A DNA stretch of 64,000 bases from Flectobacillus longus (GTDB taxonomy: Bacteria; Bacteroidota; Bacteroidia; Cytophagales; Spirosomataceae). Positions 24,750-33,845 of the stretch are shown piece by piece. The stretch is taken from NCBI RefSeq assembly GCF_030056705.1, contig NZ_JASHIC010000025.1:62001-126000 (forward strand), written 5' to 3'. A program made the position numbers and the translations under genes. Positions within the stretch are counted from its first letter, which is position 1. The number at the start of each line of letters is the position of its first letter. The notes beneath the pieces are model-generated. The model did no database searches. It saw only the letters and a list, made by a program, of their open reading frames with translations, and was not told the DNA's origin.

Positions 24750-27700
24750 CTAGTTTTGTATCGTTTCTTTGACCGGAATAATCGTTGGTGGAAGTAACTT
24801 ATACATAACAGGTGTAACCAAACGAGCAAGTAATGTTGAACTGATAATTCCACCTATCAGCACCAAGGCTAATGGAGAGTACAGCTCTGAATATTCGATA
24901 ACTAGTGGTACTAAGCCCCCTATTGCCGTAAGTGATGTTAGCACAATAGGAACAAATCTCACTTCGCCTGCTTCTCGAATTGCCTCCTCAAGTCCAAACC
25001 CTTCCTCTCGAAGTTGGTTGGTAAAATCTACCAATAGTAAAGAGTTCTTGACTTCAATTCCCACCAGTGCGATAAAACCAATAACAGCCGTAAATGATAA
25101 AGTTTCGCCCCAAAGTAATAGCATCAAGATAGCTCCAACAATGCCCAATGGAATTACTGACAATACAATCAGGGTCGATTTGAAATTGCGGAACTCCAAA
25201 ATTAGGATGGCTATCATTCCGAAGACAGTTATCAAAACTATCACCCCTATTCCTCCAAAAGATTTTTCTGCATTTTCGGCCTCTCCTGCTACTCTGTACG
25301 AAAATCCTTTCGGAAACTTAAAAGCATTTAATTGCTTTATTAATTCTTGGTTTACTTGTGCTGTATTATAGCCTGATTTTAAAAAGGTCGAAACTGTCAC
25401 ATATCGTTCTTTGTCAAAGTGCAAAATCTGATTCTGAGAGGTTTCTAACTTAATATCTACCAATTGTTTAAGCGGAATAGCAGTCCCTAAAGCATTGTTG
25501 ACATACAAACGATTAAAGACGTCTAAATCTTGTTGTACACCCGTTCTTGGAATCGACACGTTGATGTTATAACCATCTTTTTCGCCATCTTCACGGTAGG
25601 TACCCACATTTAATCCTGCTATTCCTAAACGTACCACTCGGTCGATTTCGGCTGAGCTCACACTCATCAAGCCAGCTTTTTCTTTATTGACTACCACACG
25701 AATATCCGTTGGTTGGACTTTCAGTGGGTTATTAACATAGATTGCTCCTGGGTGACTTGCTAGAATTTTCTCAATTTTGAAAGCTACATTTCTTAAGGTA
25801 TCCAAATTTTCTCCAAAGATTCGATAAGCAATCGGTGCTTCTAATGGTGGACCTTGCTCAAAATCTTTTACCTCAATTTTGGCATTTGGATACACTCCCA
25901 TATTGCCACGCAAGTCATCAATTAAAGCCTTTTTCTCAGAAGTTTCCATATCTTCGAGCAAGACAAATATTTGTGCTCGGTTTTCTGACTGACCTCTTTC
26001 TACTGTGTTGTAATAGATACGAGGATTAACACGACCGACATTTGAAGCAAAGTTTTTAATTTCAGGCACCTTCTTCAATTTCTCCTCCACATACTTCACT
26101 ACTTTGGTCGTGGCAGCCATATTTGTTCCGACTGGCGTTTCGATATTTACTAAAAACATCGGTTTTTCGGAAGTTGGGAAAAGAGAAAAACCTAAGAATA
26201 ATTTAGCCATCATCATCACACCTACAAATATCCCTAATGCTCCTACCAAGGTAGTTTTTGGATGTTTGAGACACCAATCCATCAAGCGTCCATAAGTAGC
26301 CGAAATGATTTTTTTCATTCCTCTCAAAATCATATTCCCTTCTGGATTATGATTTTCGGTCAATAACACAGACGATAAAAACGGCACAATTGTCAATGAC
26401 ACAATCATCGATGCCAATACCGTAAATATTACAGCCATAGGTAAACTTCGGATAAATTTACCAGCGGCCTCTGGCAAATTGGCAATTGGCAAAAAGGCAA
26501 AACACAGCAATACAGTACATCCTACTACAGCTAATCCGATTTGTTTTGTAGCATCGATAGCCGCCTGCTTACGTTTGAAGCCCATTCGCATGAAGCGTTC
26601 GATGTTTTCGACCACTACGATAGAGTCGTCTACCAAAATCCCCAAAGCAACTATCATCCCGACAATTGACAACTGGTTAATGGTATAACCAAATACATTG
26701 AGTAATGTTAGACCTATCGCCAACGAGAGTGGGATTGAAATCATTACGACAATACTTGCACGTGTACCTAAAGGCAATAGCGTAATCAATACTAACAAAA
26801 TCGCTATTCCGAAATCTTTAGCAAAACGCGTAAGACGATTATCTACTGATTCGGCTTGGTCAAATACTTTTACAACATCGACACTTGGAGGAAGTTGTGC
26901 TTTGTATTTTTCAACTATTGGTTCAACTATCTTTCTAATACCAATAATATTCTGTCCTTGCTTTTGGCATGCTGTGACAAAAACACAACGGTGACCATTG
27001 AGACTGGTAATATGTGTTTCGTCTTCGTAAGCAAATTTTACTTGAGCAATATCCTTAAGATACACGATTTTGGTACCGTTGGTGTACACAATCGTATTCT
27101 GAATTTCGTCGAGGTCGTTATATGCACCTGATGTTTTTACATTTAGTTTTTTACTAGAAACATTGATACTACCTCCAGGAATATTGACATTTTCAGATTG
27201 AATTGCTCCCAACACCTGATTGACAGGAATATGGTCGTGTGCCATTTTTTCCAAATTCAATTCAACTGCTACTTTACGAGCTGGAAAACCCCATGATTTG
27301 ATATTAGTCAGAGGTTTTACCTTTTCGAGTTGTTTTTCTAAATCATCTGCATATTCTTTCAGCTTGGCGTAAGGCACATTTTCACTTACGAGTGCAAACT
27401 GATAAATATTTACATCGGTTGGTCTAAACTTTTGAACTCGAATATCCAGAATCTCAGCAGGGAGGTCTTTTCTGATGGCATTTACTTCGCGAACCACTTC
27501 CTGATATTTTTCTTCTGGATCTTGTTCAAAATCATACTCTATCTGAAATACAGCCGCTCCATCTAGTATGACTGTACTTATGCGCTGAATGTTGTCTAGC
27601 TCGTTAATTCTTTTTTCAAAAGGGTCTGCAACTAACTCTTCCATGTCGTTGGGAGTAGCTCCAGGATAGATAATTGTAACGCCAAATTGAGGAGATTCAA

Positions 27701-27818
27701 ACTCTGGGTCTTCGCCACGAGGCATGTTCAACAAGGAATATAGCCCGATTGATAATACCGCCAGAAATACCACTAAGGTAAACTGGTAATTTTTTACGGA
27801 AAATTCTGCGATTTTCAT
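24750..27818 (-). CDS. RND-family efflux pump, inner-membrane subunit
   Basis: A 1022-residue proton-driven transporter with the 12-helix, two-large-loop plan of AcrB-type proteins. The N-terminus (FSVKNYQFTLVVFLAVLSIG) is the first helix, and GEDPEFESPQFGVTIIYPGA opens the porter domain. LGILVDDSIVVVENIERFMR holds the acidic residues of helix 4 (proton relay), and NPLKVQPTDIRV opens the second porter region. It is closest to the MdtB/MexF-like group with a short PRGEDPE motif. It is the last gene of a tolC-adaptor-RND operon, the likely export of toxic hydrophobic compounds. Expression is probably controlled by the TetR gene at 31 kb. Confidence 0.92.
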   Translation of the reverse strand: MKIAEFSVKNYQFTLVVFLAVLSIGLYSLLNMPRGEDPEFESPQFGVTIIYPGATPNDMEELVADPFEKRINELDNIQRISTVILDGAAVFQIEYDFEQDPEEKYQEVVREVNAIRKDLPAEILDIRVQKFRPTDVNIYQFALVSENVPYAKLKEYADDLEKQLEKVKPLTNIKSWGFPARKVAVELNLEKMAHDHIPVNQVLGAIQSENVNIPGGSINVSSKKLNVKTSGAYNDLDEIQNTIVYTNGTKIVYLKDIAQVKFAYEDETHITSLNGHRCVFVTACQKQGQNIIGIRKIVEPIVEKYKAQLPPSVDVVKVFDQAESVDNRLTRFAKDFGIAILLVLITLLPLGTRASIVVMISIPLSLAIGLTLLNVFGYTINQLSIVGMIVALGILVDDSIVVVENIERFMRMGFKRKQAAIDATKQIGLAVVGCTVLLCFAFLPIANLPEAAGKFIRSLPMAVIFTVLASMIVSLTIVPFLSSVLLTENHNPEGNMILRGMKKIISATYGRLMDWCLKHPKTTLVGALGIFVGVMMMAKLFLGFSLFPTSEKPMFLVNIETPVGTNMAATTKVVKYVEEKLKKVPEIKNFASNVGRVNPRIYYNTVERGQSENRAQIFVLLEDMETSEKKALIDDLRGNMGVYPNAKIEVKDFEQGPPLEAPIAYRIFGENLDTLRNVAFKIEKILASHPGAIYVNNPLKVQPTDIRVVVNKEKAGLMSVSSAEIDRVVRLGIAGLNVGTYREDGEKDGYNINVSIPRTGVQQDLDVFNRLYVNNALGTAIPLKQLVDIKLETSQNQILHFDKERYVTVSTFLKSGYNTAQVNQELIKQLNAFKFPKGFSYRVAGEAENAEKSFGGIGVIVLITVFGMIAILILEFRNFKSTLIVLSVIPLGIVGAILMLLLWGETLSFTAVIGFIALVGIEVKNSLLLVDFTNQLREEGFGLEEAIREAGEVRFVPIVLTSLTAIGGLVPLVIEYSELYSPLALVLIGGIISSTLLARLVTPVMYKLLPPTIIPVKETIQN

Positions 27819-27901
27819 ATATGATGAGTTGTCGGCATCAGTCGCTTTGCAGTGACGTTATGCTCGTTTAGGTCTATGTAAAATTGATTAGTTGTAAAAG
27901 C

Positions 27902-28951
27902 CTATTTTACGACTTTTACTTTTGTACCTTCTACCAGATAGGCCGAACCATCTGTTACTACTTGACTTATTCCCGACAAACCCTCACGAATAAATGCTTG
28001 TTGACTATTGACATAAGCAATCGACAGAGAAACTCTTTTAGCTTTTCCGTTTTCTACAACATATACAAAAGCTTGGTCACCATTGCCTTCAATAATGGCA
28101 TCAACAGGAACAGACGCATATTGGTATTTGATAGAAGGATAAATCAAAGCCTTGGCAAATAGGCCAGTCGCCATTTTTTTGCCTTGAGTACTAATTTTTA
28201 ATTCTGCTTGATAGAGACCAGAAGCTTGGTCGGCACCTTGAGAGAGGGTTGTGACATTTGCCAAAAACTTCATGTCAGGAAATGCGTCGAGGCTGATTTC
28301 GGCTTTATTGCCTAGTTTGAGACGAGTCCAGTCTTTGTCTGCAATACCAACTTTTACCACCCAATCGTTAGCACCTGCGGCATTCACAAAAAGTACCGTA
28401 TTTCCTGAAGATGCCAATTCACCTTCATTCATCATTTTTTTGACAACAACGCCATTGGTTGGTGCATAAATTTTGGAATATCCTTGGTTGTATTGGGCTA
28501 TTTGTAAACCTTGTTTTGCTACGCTCAAAGCTGTTGTAAGGTTTTGGACTTGCTCAAGTGTAGCTACCGAATCACGATAAAGCGCATTGACACGCTTTAA
28601 GTCTCTTTCTATTTTACTTACATTCTCTTGTGATTGTTGCACTTGTGCATTGATTTCGGTCAAATTGAGGGTTGCTAATAATTGACCTTTAACAATATTT
28701 TGCCCTTCTTTTACAAAGATTTTTTCGATTATTCCACCCGTTTTAAAAGAAAGACGAGCTTCGTGTAACGAGCTTATCAGACCAGAAGCTTTGATAGGTT
28801 CGGTAGAATTAGCATTTGAAACATCCACTAATTTTACGGCTACAGTTTCGTTATCTGCAATTGTTTTTTTGTCGGTTTTCTTTTTGCCACAGGCAAATAC
28901 CGTTGCTATGATTAGACCTAGAATGAGGCTATTTTTAAAGGAAGTCAACAT
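27902..28951 (-). CDS. RND efflux periplasmic adaptor subunit (lipoprotein)
   Basis: A 349-residue membrane-fusion protein. The signal peptide ends in a lipobox (ATVFAC with the cysteine at about residue 21), so it is lipid-anchored. A barrel-sandwich (lipoyl-like) half appears near EARLSFKTGGIIEKIFVKEG, followed by an alpha-hairpin (NVSKIERDLKRVNALYRDSV) and a second half (GVVVKKMMNEGELASSGNTV). It bridges the inner-membrane pump and the TolC channel. The gene lies between those two, with gaps of 87 and 83 bp. Confidence 0.92.
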   Translation of the reverse strand: MLTSFKNSLILGLIIATVFACGKKKTDKKTIADNETVAVKLVDVSNANSTEPIKASGLISSLHEARLSFKTGGIIEKIFVKEGQNIVKGQLLATLNLTEINAQVQQSQENVSKIERDLKRVNALYRDSVATLEQVQNLTTALSVAKQGLQIAQYNQGYSKIYAPTNGVVVKKMMNEGELASSGNTVLFVNAAGANDWVVKVGIADKDWTRLKLGNKAEISLDAFPDMKFLANVTTLSQGADQASGLYQAELKISTQGKKMATGLFAKALIYPSIKYQYASVPVDAIIEGNGDQAFVYVVENGKAKRVSLSIAYVNSQQAFIREGLSGISQVVTDGSAYLVEGTKVKVVK

Positions 28952-29038
28952 ATTTCAAGAGGATTTTGATTAGCCCAAGGCTAAAGAGATTTTATATTTT
29001 CTTTTATCTATAATGCAAGTGCTTTACTTGTTTTGTAC

Positions 29039-30403
29039 CTATTTCAACTCAAAAGCGGCAGCACTGCGTTCGAGTTCTACCCATTTGAGCCAAACATCAT
29101 ATTGAGCTATCACTTGCTGTAATTGGGTACGAGTCAATTGTGTTTGGGCATCCAGCAACTCGATAAAACTAAGATTACCTTCTTTGTAACGGCGCATCAT
29201 GTCACGATAATAGCGCTGTGCCGAACTTATCTGATTGGCTTTGGATTGATGAATTTCTTTGGCAGCTGTCAAAGCGTTTTGCGCTAAGGTGTTTTGCAAA
29301 TCAAGCTGGTTTTTGACTTGCTGTAGTTGCGTATCTGCGGTGGCAACGTCCATTTCGGCTTGTTTTACTTTCAACTGATTTCTTCCTGAAGAATATACAG
29401 GCAAGTCAATCGATACTCCGACCAAGAAAAAGGCATTGGGAGAAATAAAATTCTTATCTGCCGAGGCAATTTGAGCAAAACGCCCTTGTGAACCTAAATC
29501 CAAAGAAGCTCCTATCTTGGGCTGATTGTAAGACTGGCTAAGTTTTAAGATTTGCTTATTAATACTCAAATTAGTTTCGAGCTTGTCGATTTCTTCTCGG
29601 TGAGCTAAGTCTATTTTAGTAGGAATCACAACATTCTTGAAACTTGAATCAACCTTGATTTCCTGCGTAAACTCACGGTTTAACAAGAAATTAAAATACG
29701 CTGCTGCATTTTTCTGTGTTCCTTTGGCAGCTTCAACTTCAGATTCTATACTAGCAATTTCGTTTTTTGTACGAATAGAAACAGTCGGGTTGGCCATTCC
29801 ATTTTGAATCAAAGCTTGGTTGACACGTTCACTTTCACGGAGCAGACGTAAAGCATTTTCATAAATACTCAATGCCTCAGTAGCTTTCAAATAATTGAAA
29901 TAAGCTATTTTTATATCTTTGACCAATTCACGCTTATAGACATTGGTTTCGGATTGCTGCAAACCAATCAGTTCCTTTTTGATGCTTTGATTATACTTAA
30001 GTTCGGCATTAATCAAAGGCATCGAAGTTTTGAATCGCATGTCATAAAAATCCTTTGGAATCAACTGCTCACTCACGTTTGAAATTTGTGGAAAAGCATT
30101 AGAATTTGTCAAGCGATTGAGCGTTGCATATACAGGATTTACCAAATCCCCCACAGGAATATCAATTGTACGACCACCTAATGCAGAGGATACAGTCGTA
30201 TTGAAATTCACCGAGGGTTTGAACAAACTTTTGGCTTCATCCAAAGCCCAAATGGCTTTTTGTAGCTGAAAACGTTGCTGCTTGAGCGTTTGGCTATTTT
30301 GTAATCCCTCTTGTACATACTGATTGAGTACTTCTGATTGAGCCATAGTTCCATAAGCGAGCCAACAGCACACCAAGGAGAGATAATACTTCATAGGTTT
30401 CAT
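29039..30403 (-). CDS. TolC family outer-membrane efflux protein
   Basis: A 454-residue TolC-like protein, counted from the ATG at 30403; in-frame ATGs at 30412 and 30394 are alternatives and the choice affects only the signal peptide. The signal is KYYLSLVCCWLAYGTMAQ. Two OEP repeats are visible by their helical blocks (VYKRELVKDIKIAYFNYLKA; a late RRYKEGNLSFIELLDAQTQL). It forms the outer-membrane channel of the RND system and starts the operon. A candidate TetR operator (30424-30436) lies just upstream of the start codons. Confidence 0.92.
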   Translation of the reverse strand: MKPMKYYLSLVCCWLAYGTMAQSEVLNQYVQEGLQNSQTLKQQRFQLQKAIWALDEAKSLFKPSVNFNTTVSSALGGRTIDIPVGDLVNPVYATLNRLTNSNAFPQISNVSEQLIPKDFYDMRFKTSMPLINAELKYNQSIKKELIGLQQSETNVYKRELVKDIKIAYFNYLKATEALSIYENALRLLRESERVNQALIQNGMANPTVSIRTKNEIASIESEVEAAKGTQKNAAAYFNFLLNREFTQEIKVDSSFKNVVIPTKIDLAHREEIDKLETNLSINKQILKLSQSYNQPKIGASLDLGSQGRFAQIASADKNFISPNAFFLVGVSIDLPVYSSGRNQLKVKQAEMDVATADTQLQQVKNQLDLQNTLAQNALTAAKEIHQSKANQISSAQRYYRDMMRRYKEGNLSFIELLDAQTQLTRTQLQQVIAQYDVWLKWVELERSAAAFELK

Positions 30404-30423
30404 ATTAAACATTTATAATTTTA

Positions 30424-30436
30424 TAAACACTGTTCA
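30424..30436. promoter_or_regulatory. Candidate TetR operator before the efflux operon
   Basis: TAAACACTGTTCA is an almost perfect palindrome (TAAACA / TGTTCA half-sites) just upstream of the tolC start codons. The perfect form TAAACA-N-TGTTTA occurs at 32602-32614. A TetR family gene lies in the same cluster. Confidence 0.55.
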
Positions 30437-30746
30437 GTAAAAGAGTAAATAAAAAGCATTAATTCATGAGGAATCAATGCCGAATGAGCTCCGAGCTATC
30501 GGGTTTTAGGTATCAGCACTTGTTATAAAGTACACCAATATGAGCCGACTGCTCAAAGCTGACTTCAGAAAGCTGTCATAAGTCAGACCTGTGGGAGATT
30601 TTACTGCCCACAGGTCTTTCTAGGGGATTTTTAGATTTTTTCAGCTTAAGCAAACTGTTAAATCTTTACTGCTTAATTCACTTTGTAAATCCTTAAAATC
30701 AGTCAGTTACTGGTCTTTCAAAGATTCAAAGACAAAGTAACTAAAA
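30437..30746. other. Intergenic region between the thioesterase and efflux operons
   Basis: No gene seen. It contains an 11 bp stem (AGACCTGTGGG 30585-30595 with CCCACAGGTCT 30607-30617), a probable terminator, and the 17 nt word AGCCGACTGCTCAAAGC (30543-30559), which also occurs at 10434-10450. Confidence 0.5.
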
Positions 30747-31190
30747 CTATTTAATAGTATTGCTTGTTGCAACCAAATTGGTTGTACATTTTGCAATTAA
30801 AATATCATCTTGGTTACGAATTTCGCCTTCTGCATGAGCGATTTTCTTTCCCATTCTTACAATCTTTGATTTCACACGAACGGTCTCGCCTAGTCGTGCG
30901 CTAAAAAGGTAGTCTACCGAAAGGTTGACTGTGCTATAAAAAACACCATTACCCATCATAAAAACAGTCATACCGATAATATCGTCAAGCATTGTTGCGG
31001 CAATACCGCCATGCAAGATACGAGCAGGGTTTACCATTTCTTCTTTGACTTGGTATTCTATTTCGACACCATGGTCGTGAACTCCTACCAAAATACCGTC
31101 CAGAAATTTAGCCACAGGTGAGATGCTTTTCTCTGCTACACGAGTACCAATATATTCCTTAAAAACCTCTAATGCGTGTTTGTTACTCAT
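30747..31190 (-). CDS. Hotdog-fold acyl-CoA thioesterase (PaaI-like)
   Basis: A 147-residue hotdog protein that probably hydrolyses acyl- or aryl-CoA. The signature PARILHGGIAATMLDDIIGM includes the HGG turn and the active-site Asp in the long helix. Later strands VNLSVDYLFSARLGE and VRVKSKIVRMGKKIAHAEGE are typical. Its start overlaps the end of the TetR gene by 8 bp, so the two are co-transcribed. The substrate is not known. Confidence 0.85.
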   Translation of the reverse strand: MSNKHALEVFKEYIGTRVAEKSISPVAKFLDGILVGVHDHGVEIEYQVKEEMVNPARILHGGIAATMLDDIIGMTVFMMGNGVFYSTVNLSVDYLFSARLGETVRVKSKIVRMGKKIAHAEGEIRNQDDILIAKCTTNLVATSNTIK

Positions 31191-31815
31191 TTTTCTTTTT
31201 AATAAGATTCAACATAAAATCTAGCGACTCCCCAATGAGCTTTTCAAGCTGTATTTCTGGATTTAATTCACAAAATGGATCAAATCGTCCTCTGATATTT
31301 AGTGACACCAAACCGTGTACATAAGACCAGATTGACATAGACAATACATCGATGTCGGCAGGCAAAACAGAGCCTTGTTCAATACACAGTGCCAAGTTTT
31401 TTTGAAGTGCCACAAAATTGTGCATTCCACAATCCCAGCCAGCCTCTTGCTTTTTGAGGGCGTGCATAGGTGCATCCTTAATAAACATCAAGTCGTATAA
31501 CTCAGGATTTTCGAAGGCAAATTTCAAATAGGTTAATCCACGTATACGCAACTGCTCAAAGGCATCTTCGATGGCTTCGACAGGACGAGTCATTTCTGAT
31601 AATTTATCAAAACCTAATTCGTGCACTGCATAAAACAATTCATCTTTGTCTTTATAGTGCAGGTAAATCGTGGCTGGACTATACTCTATTTTGTCCGCAA
31701 TAGCTCGAATAGAAGCCTTATCAAAGCCTTCTTTGATAAAGATTTCTTTGGCAGCTTCCAAAATTCGCTGTTTCAATTCAAGTTTTTCGCGTTCTTTTCT
31801 TTCTAAAATACCCAT
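31183..31815 (-). CDS. TetR/AcrR family transcriptional regulator
   Basis: A 210-residue repressor. The N-terminal helix-turn-helix reads FDKASIRAIADKIEYSPATI followed by YLHYKDKDELFYAV. The C-terminal part is a helical ligand-binding domain (TetR_C_33-like, from DFMLNLIKKKNE at the end). It overlaps the downstream thioesterase gene and is 0.8 kb from the RND operon, so control of efflux is likely. Palindromes before tolC and at 32602 are probable operators. A good promoter lies about 30 bp upstream. Confidence 0.9.
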   Translation of the reverse strand: MGILERKEREKLELKQRILEAAKEIFIKEGFDKASIRAIADKIEYSPATIYLHYKDKDELFYAVHELGFDKLSEMTRPVEAIEDAFEQLRIRGLTYLKFAFENPELYDLMFIKDAPMHALKKQEAGWDCGMHNFVALQKNLALCIEQGSVLPADIDVLSMSIWSYVHGLVSLNIRGRFDPFCELNPEIQLEKLIGESLDFMLNLIKKKNE

Positions 31816-31843
31816 TTCTTATAAACCAATCTTAGTATGCAAG

Positions 31844-31875
31844 CAAATTTAAGCAAAGTGTACAGGCATTCCCAA
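31844..31875 (-). promoter_or_regulatory. Promoter for the TetR-thioesterase operon
   Basis: On the minus strand, TAAATTTG (31844-31851) as the -7 element and TTG (31873-31875) as the -33 element, spaced by 21 bp, lie about 29 bp upstream of the TetR ATG. This matches the Bacteroidota consensus. Confidence 0.55.
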
Positions 31876-31887
31876 CAGGTAGCAAGC

Positions 31888-32310
31888 TTATTTCACTTTT
31901 GTCCACACAGTAGTGCGTCCCAATAAAGATACTCCAACAAACCCTCTGATTTCTAATTCATCAGCTTTCTTGAGTTTCATATTGCATGAATAACTTTTAC
32001 CATTTTTAGGATCATAAATACTTCCCTCCTCCCATGCTTTTCCTGTAAATTCGAAGTTTTTCAAAATAACTAAGCCTAATAAAGGTTGACTACGTAACGA
32101 TGCATCTGGATTGTTTACATCTTTTTTAGCAGCGTCTTTTATCCAAGAAAGTTTCCCAAAATACTTATCCCCTTGCTTAAATATCAAGACCTTTCCATCT
32201 TTACTTTCTGATAACCATTCCCCCAATACCGCGTCTTTTGTGGGGTTTTGAGCCTGTACAATTTGTATAGTATATAACAAGGTGGCAAGAATGAATAATA
32301 GCTTTTTCAT
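31888..32310 (-). CDS. DUF2147 domain-containing secreted protein
   Basis: A 140-residue exported protein. The signal peptide is KKLLFILATLLYTIQIVQAQ. The body has the DUF2147 pattern: VLGEWLSESKDGKVLIFKQG, YFGKLSWIKDAAKKD, then GSIYDPKNGKSYSCNMKLKK and LEIRGFVGVSLLGRTTVWTK. The domain is a beta-rich fold of unknown function found widely in Bacteroidota and Proteobacteria. It is a monocistronic gene between the TetR operon and a long gap. Confidence 0.88.
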   Translation of the reverse strand: MKKLLFILATLLYTIQIVQAQNPTKDAVLGEWLSESKDGKVLIFKQGDKYFGKLSWIKDAAKKDVNNPDASLRSQPLLGLVILKNFEFTGKAWEEGSIYDPKNGKSYSCNMKLKKADELEIRGFVGVSLLGRTTVWTKVK

Positions 32311-32601
32311 GAGTTTGTATGATTATTATTAAAAGGTTTTGTTTTCAAGGCTTGAGATTCGGAAGATTTTGTAATATTTGTATTAAATACTATTAAAACT
32401 ATAGGATAAAAGTACTTATTCGATTTTGATTCAAACTTAAGATGTGATTGAGCTAAACTTAATGATAAAATTCTAACAGTTTGGTAATTCTTACTTATCT
32501 AAACTATTTAAGATTAGCTAGTTCTATTTTTATGAAGTTATAGGTAACCTATAAAGATTAATATTTTACCATCTTTCATTTTAATAACAACGTAAAACTA
32601 A

Positions 32602-32614
32602 TAAACAGTGTTTA
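32602..32614. promoter_or_regulatory. Second candidate TetR operator
   Basis: TAAACAGTGTTTA is a perfect palindrome with 6 bp half-sites and one central base. It matches the site before the efflux operon at 12 of 13 positions when read on the opposite strand. It sits about 140 bp upstream of the promoter for the next plus-strand gene. Confidence 0.5.
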
Positions 32615-32746
32615 GTAAACAAATTTTTTGATAATATTTTTTTAAAAATCTATGAAAAATCATTTTTTTAAAAAAATTAAACATTTGACTTACAGCACAT
32701 TAATAAAATGCAATTATTATTTAAAGACAATCTAGTAAAATAGTAG

Positions 32747-32778
32747 TTTGTGCCATTTGGAAGATATTTCTAATTTTG
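32747..32778 (+). promoter_or_regulatory. Promoter for the phosphosulfolactate synthase gene
   Basis: TTTG (32747-32750), 20 bp spacer, TAATTTTG (32771-32778). Both elements match the Bacteroidota consensus, with a leader of about 120 nt to the ATG at 32904. Confidence 0.6.
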
Positions 32779-32903
32779 CAAAATTGCACGTTCGGAATAC
32801 CTCATTATTCAATCAAAAAGAATTAATTATTCTGAATAAGTGCAACAAGCACAACATTGTTGTTCTGAAAACCAAATATTTAATCCCAGAAATTTCAAAA
32901 AAT

Positions 32904-33668
32904 ATGAATTACCCACTTAACCAGATTCCTGAGAGAACTGAAAAGCCACGTCAAAAAGGTTTGACAATGGTAATGGACAAAGGGCTTAGTCTCAGACAAG
33001 TTGAAGATTTCTTGGAGCTTGGCTCTGGATATACCGATATAGTGAAGTTGGGTTGGGCAACCTCTTTTGTTACACCAAACCTAAAAGATAAATTGGCTTT
33101 ATATAAATCAGCAGGCATCCCAGTGTATTTTGGGGGTACTTTGTTTGAAGCATTTGTGGTAAGAGGTCAGTTTGATGAATACCGTCGTGTTTTGGACCAA
33201 TATGGAATGGAATACGCAGAGGTTTCGGATGGTTCTTTAGAAATGGAACAAGATGACAAATGTGGGTATATCCAAACTTTAGCCAAACAAGTAACTGTTC
33301 TTTCGGAAGTAGGTTCTAAAGACGAAGCTAAAATCATTCCTCCATACAAATGGATCAAATTGATGAAAGCAGAGTTGGAAGCAGGTGCTTGGAAAGTAAT
33401 CGGTGAAGCTCGTGAAGGCGGAAACGTAGGGTTGTTCCGTGCATCAGGCGAGGTTCGTCAGGGCTTGGTAGAAGAAATTTTGACAGAAATTCCTGAAGAA
33501 AAAATCATTTGGGAAGCTCCTCAAAAATCTCAACAAGTTTGGTTTGTGAAGTTGGTTGGTGCTAACGTAAACGTTGGTAACATTGCTCCTCATGAAGTTA
33601 TTTCATTAGAAACTATCCGTTTAGGCTTGAGAGGCGATACTTTCTCTCACTTCTTGGACAAAAAATAA
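32904..33668 (+). CDS. comA: Phosphosulfolactate synthase (ComA-like)
   Basis: A 254-residue TIM-barrel enzyme that would add sulfite to phosphoenolpyruvate. Blocks YTDIVKLGWATSFVTP, IPVYFGGTLFEAFVV, YAEVSDGSLEM and WKVIGEAREGGNVGLF fit the ComA family. The ATG at 32904 is preferred because the in-frame upstream region reads as leader. In archaea ComA starts coenzyme M synthesis; in Bacteroidota a plausible role is sulfolactate or cysteate supply for sulfonolipids (capnines), an inference. No comB or comC neighbour is present. It is followed by a terminator and a DedA gene. Confidence 0.87.
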   Translation: MNYPLNQIPERTEKPRQKGLTMVMDKGLSLRQVEDFLELGSGYTDIVKLGWATSFVTPNLKDKLALYKSAGIPVYFGGTLFEAFVVRGQFDEYRRVLDQYGMEYAEVSDGSLEMEQDDKCGYIQTLAKQVTVLSEVGSKDEAKIIPPYKWIKLMKAELEAGAWKVIGEAREGGNVGLFRASGEVRQGLVEEILTEIPEEKIIWEAPQKSQQVWFVKLVGANVNVGNIAPHEVISLETIRLGLRGDTFSHFLDKK

Positions 33669-33680
33669 TTAGTATTTCTA

Positions 33681-33727
33681 AAAAGAATGATTGAGTGAAA
33701 ACAACATTCGCTCAGTCATTCTTTTTT
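33681..33727 (+). terminator. Rho-independent terminator
   Basis: AAAAGAATGA and TCATTCTTTT with an inner CTCA pairing form a long stem, followed by T residues, 12 bp after the stop of the synthase gene. Confidence 0.8.
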
Positions 33728-33845
33728 AATTTTTGATTAAGATTCTCACTATCATACCGTACAAAGGTTACTCTTCTATACTTTTGTAGTTTACTTTCAC
33801 TATTTACTCCAAGCCTCATTTGGACATTGTAAATCTTCCCAAACA

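Larger units (their letters stand above)
32311..32903. other. Long AT-rich gap before the phosphosulfolactate synthase gene
   Basis: About 590 bp without a convincing gene. It carries a TAAACA-type palindrome (32602-32614) and a promoter at 32747-32778. The rest is very AT-rich, with runs of T and A around 32625-32690. Confidence 0.45.

Noticed and set aside
26698-26994. Plus-strand ORFs within the RND pump gene
   Set aside because: They are shadows of the minus-strand pump gene, whose frame shows conserved helices and loops.
32748-32903. Upstream extension of the phosphosulfolactate synthase
   Set aside because: The region holds the promoter and the in-frame sequence is unlike the family, so the ATG at 32904 is used.
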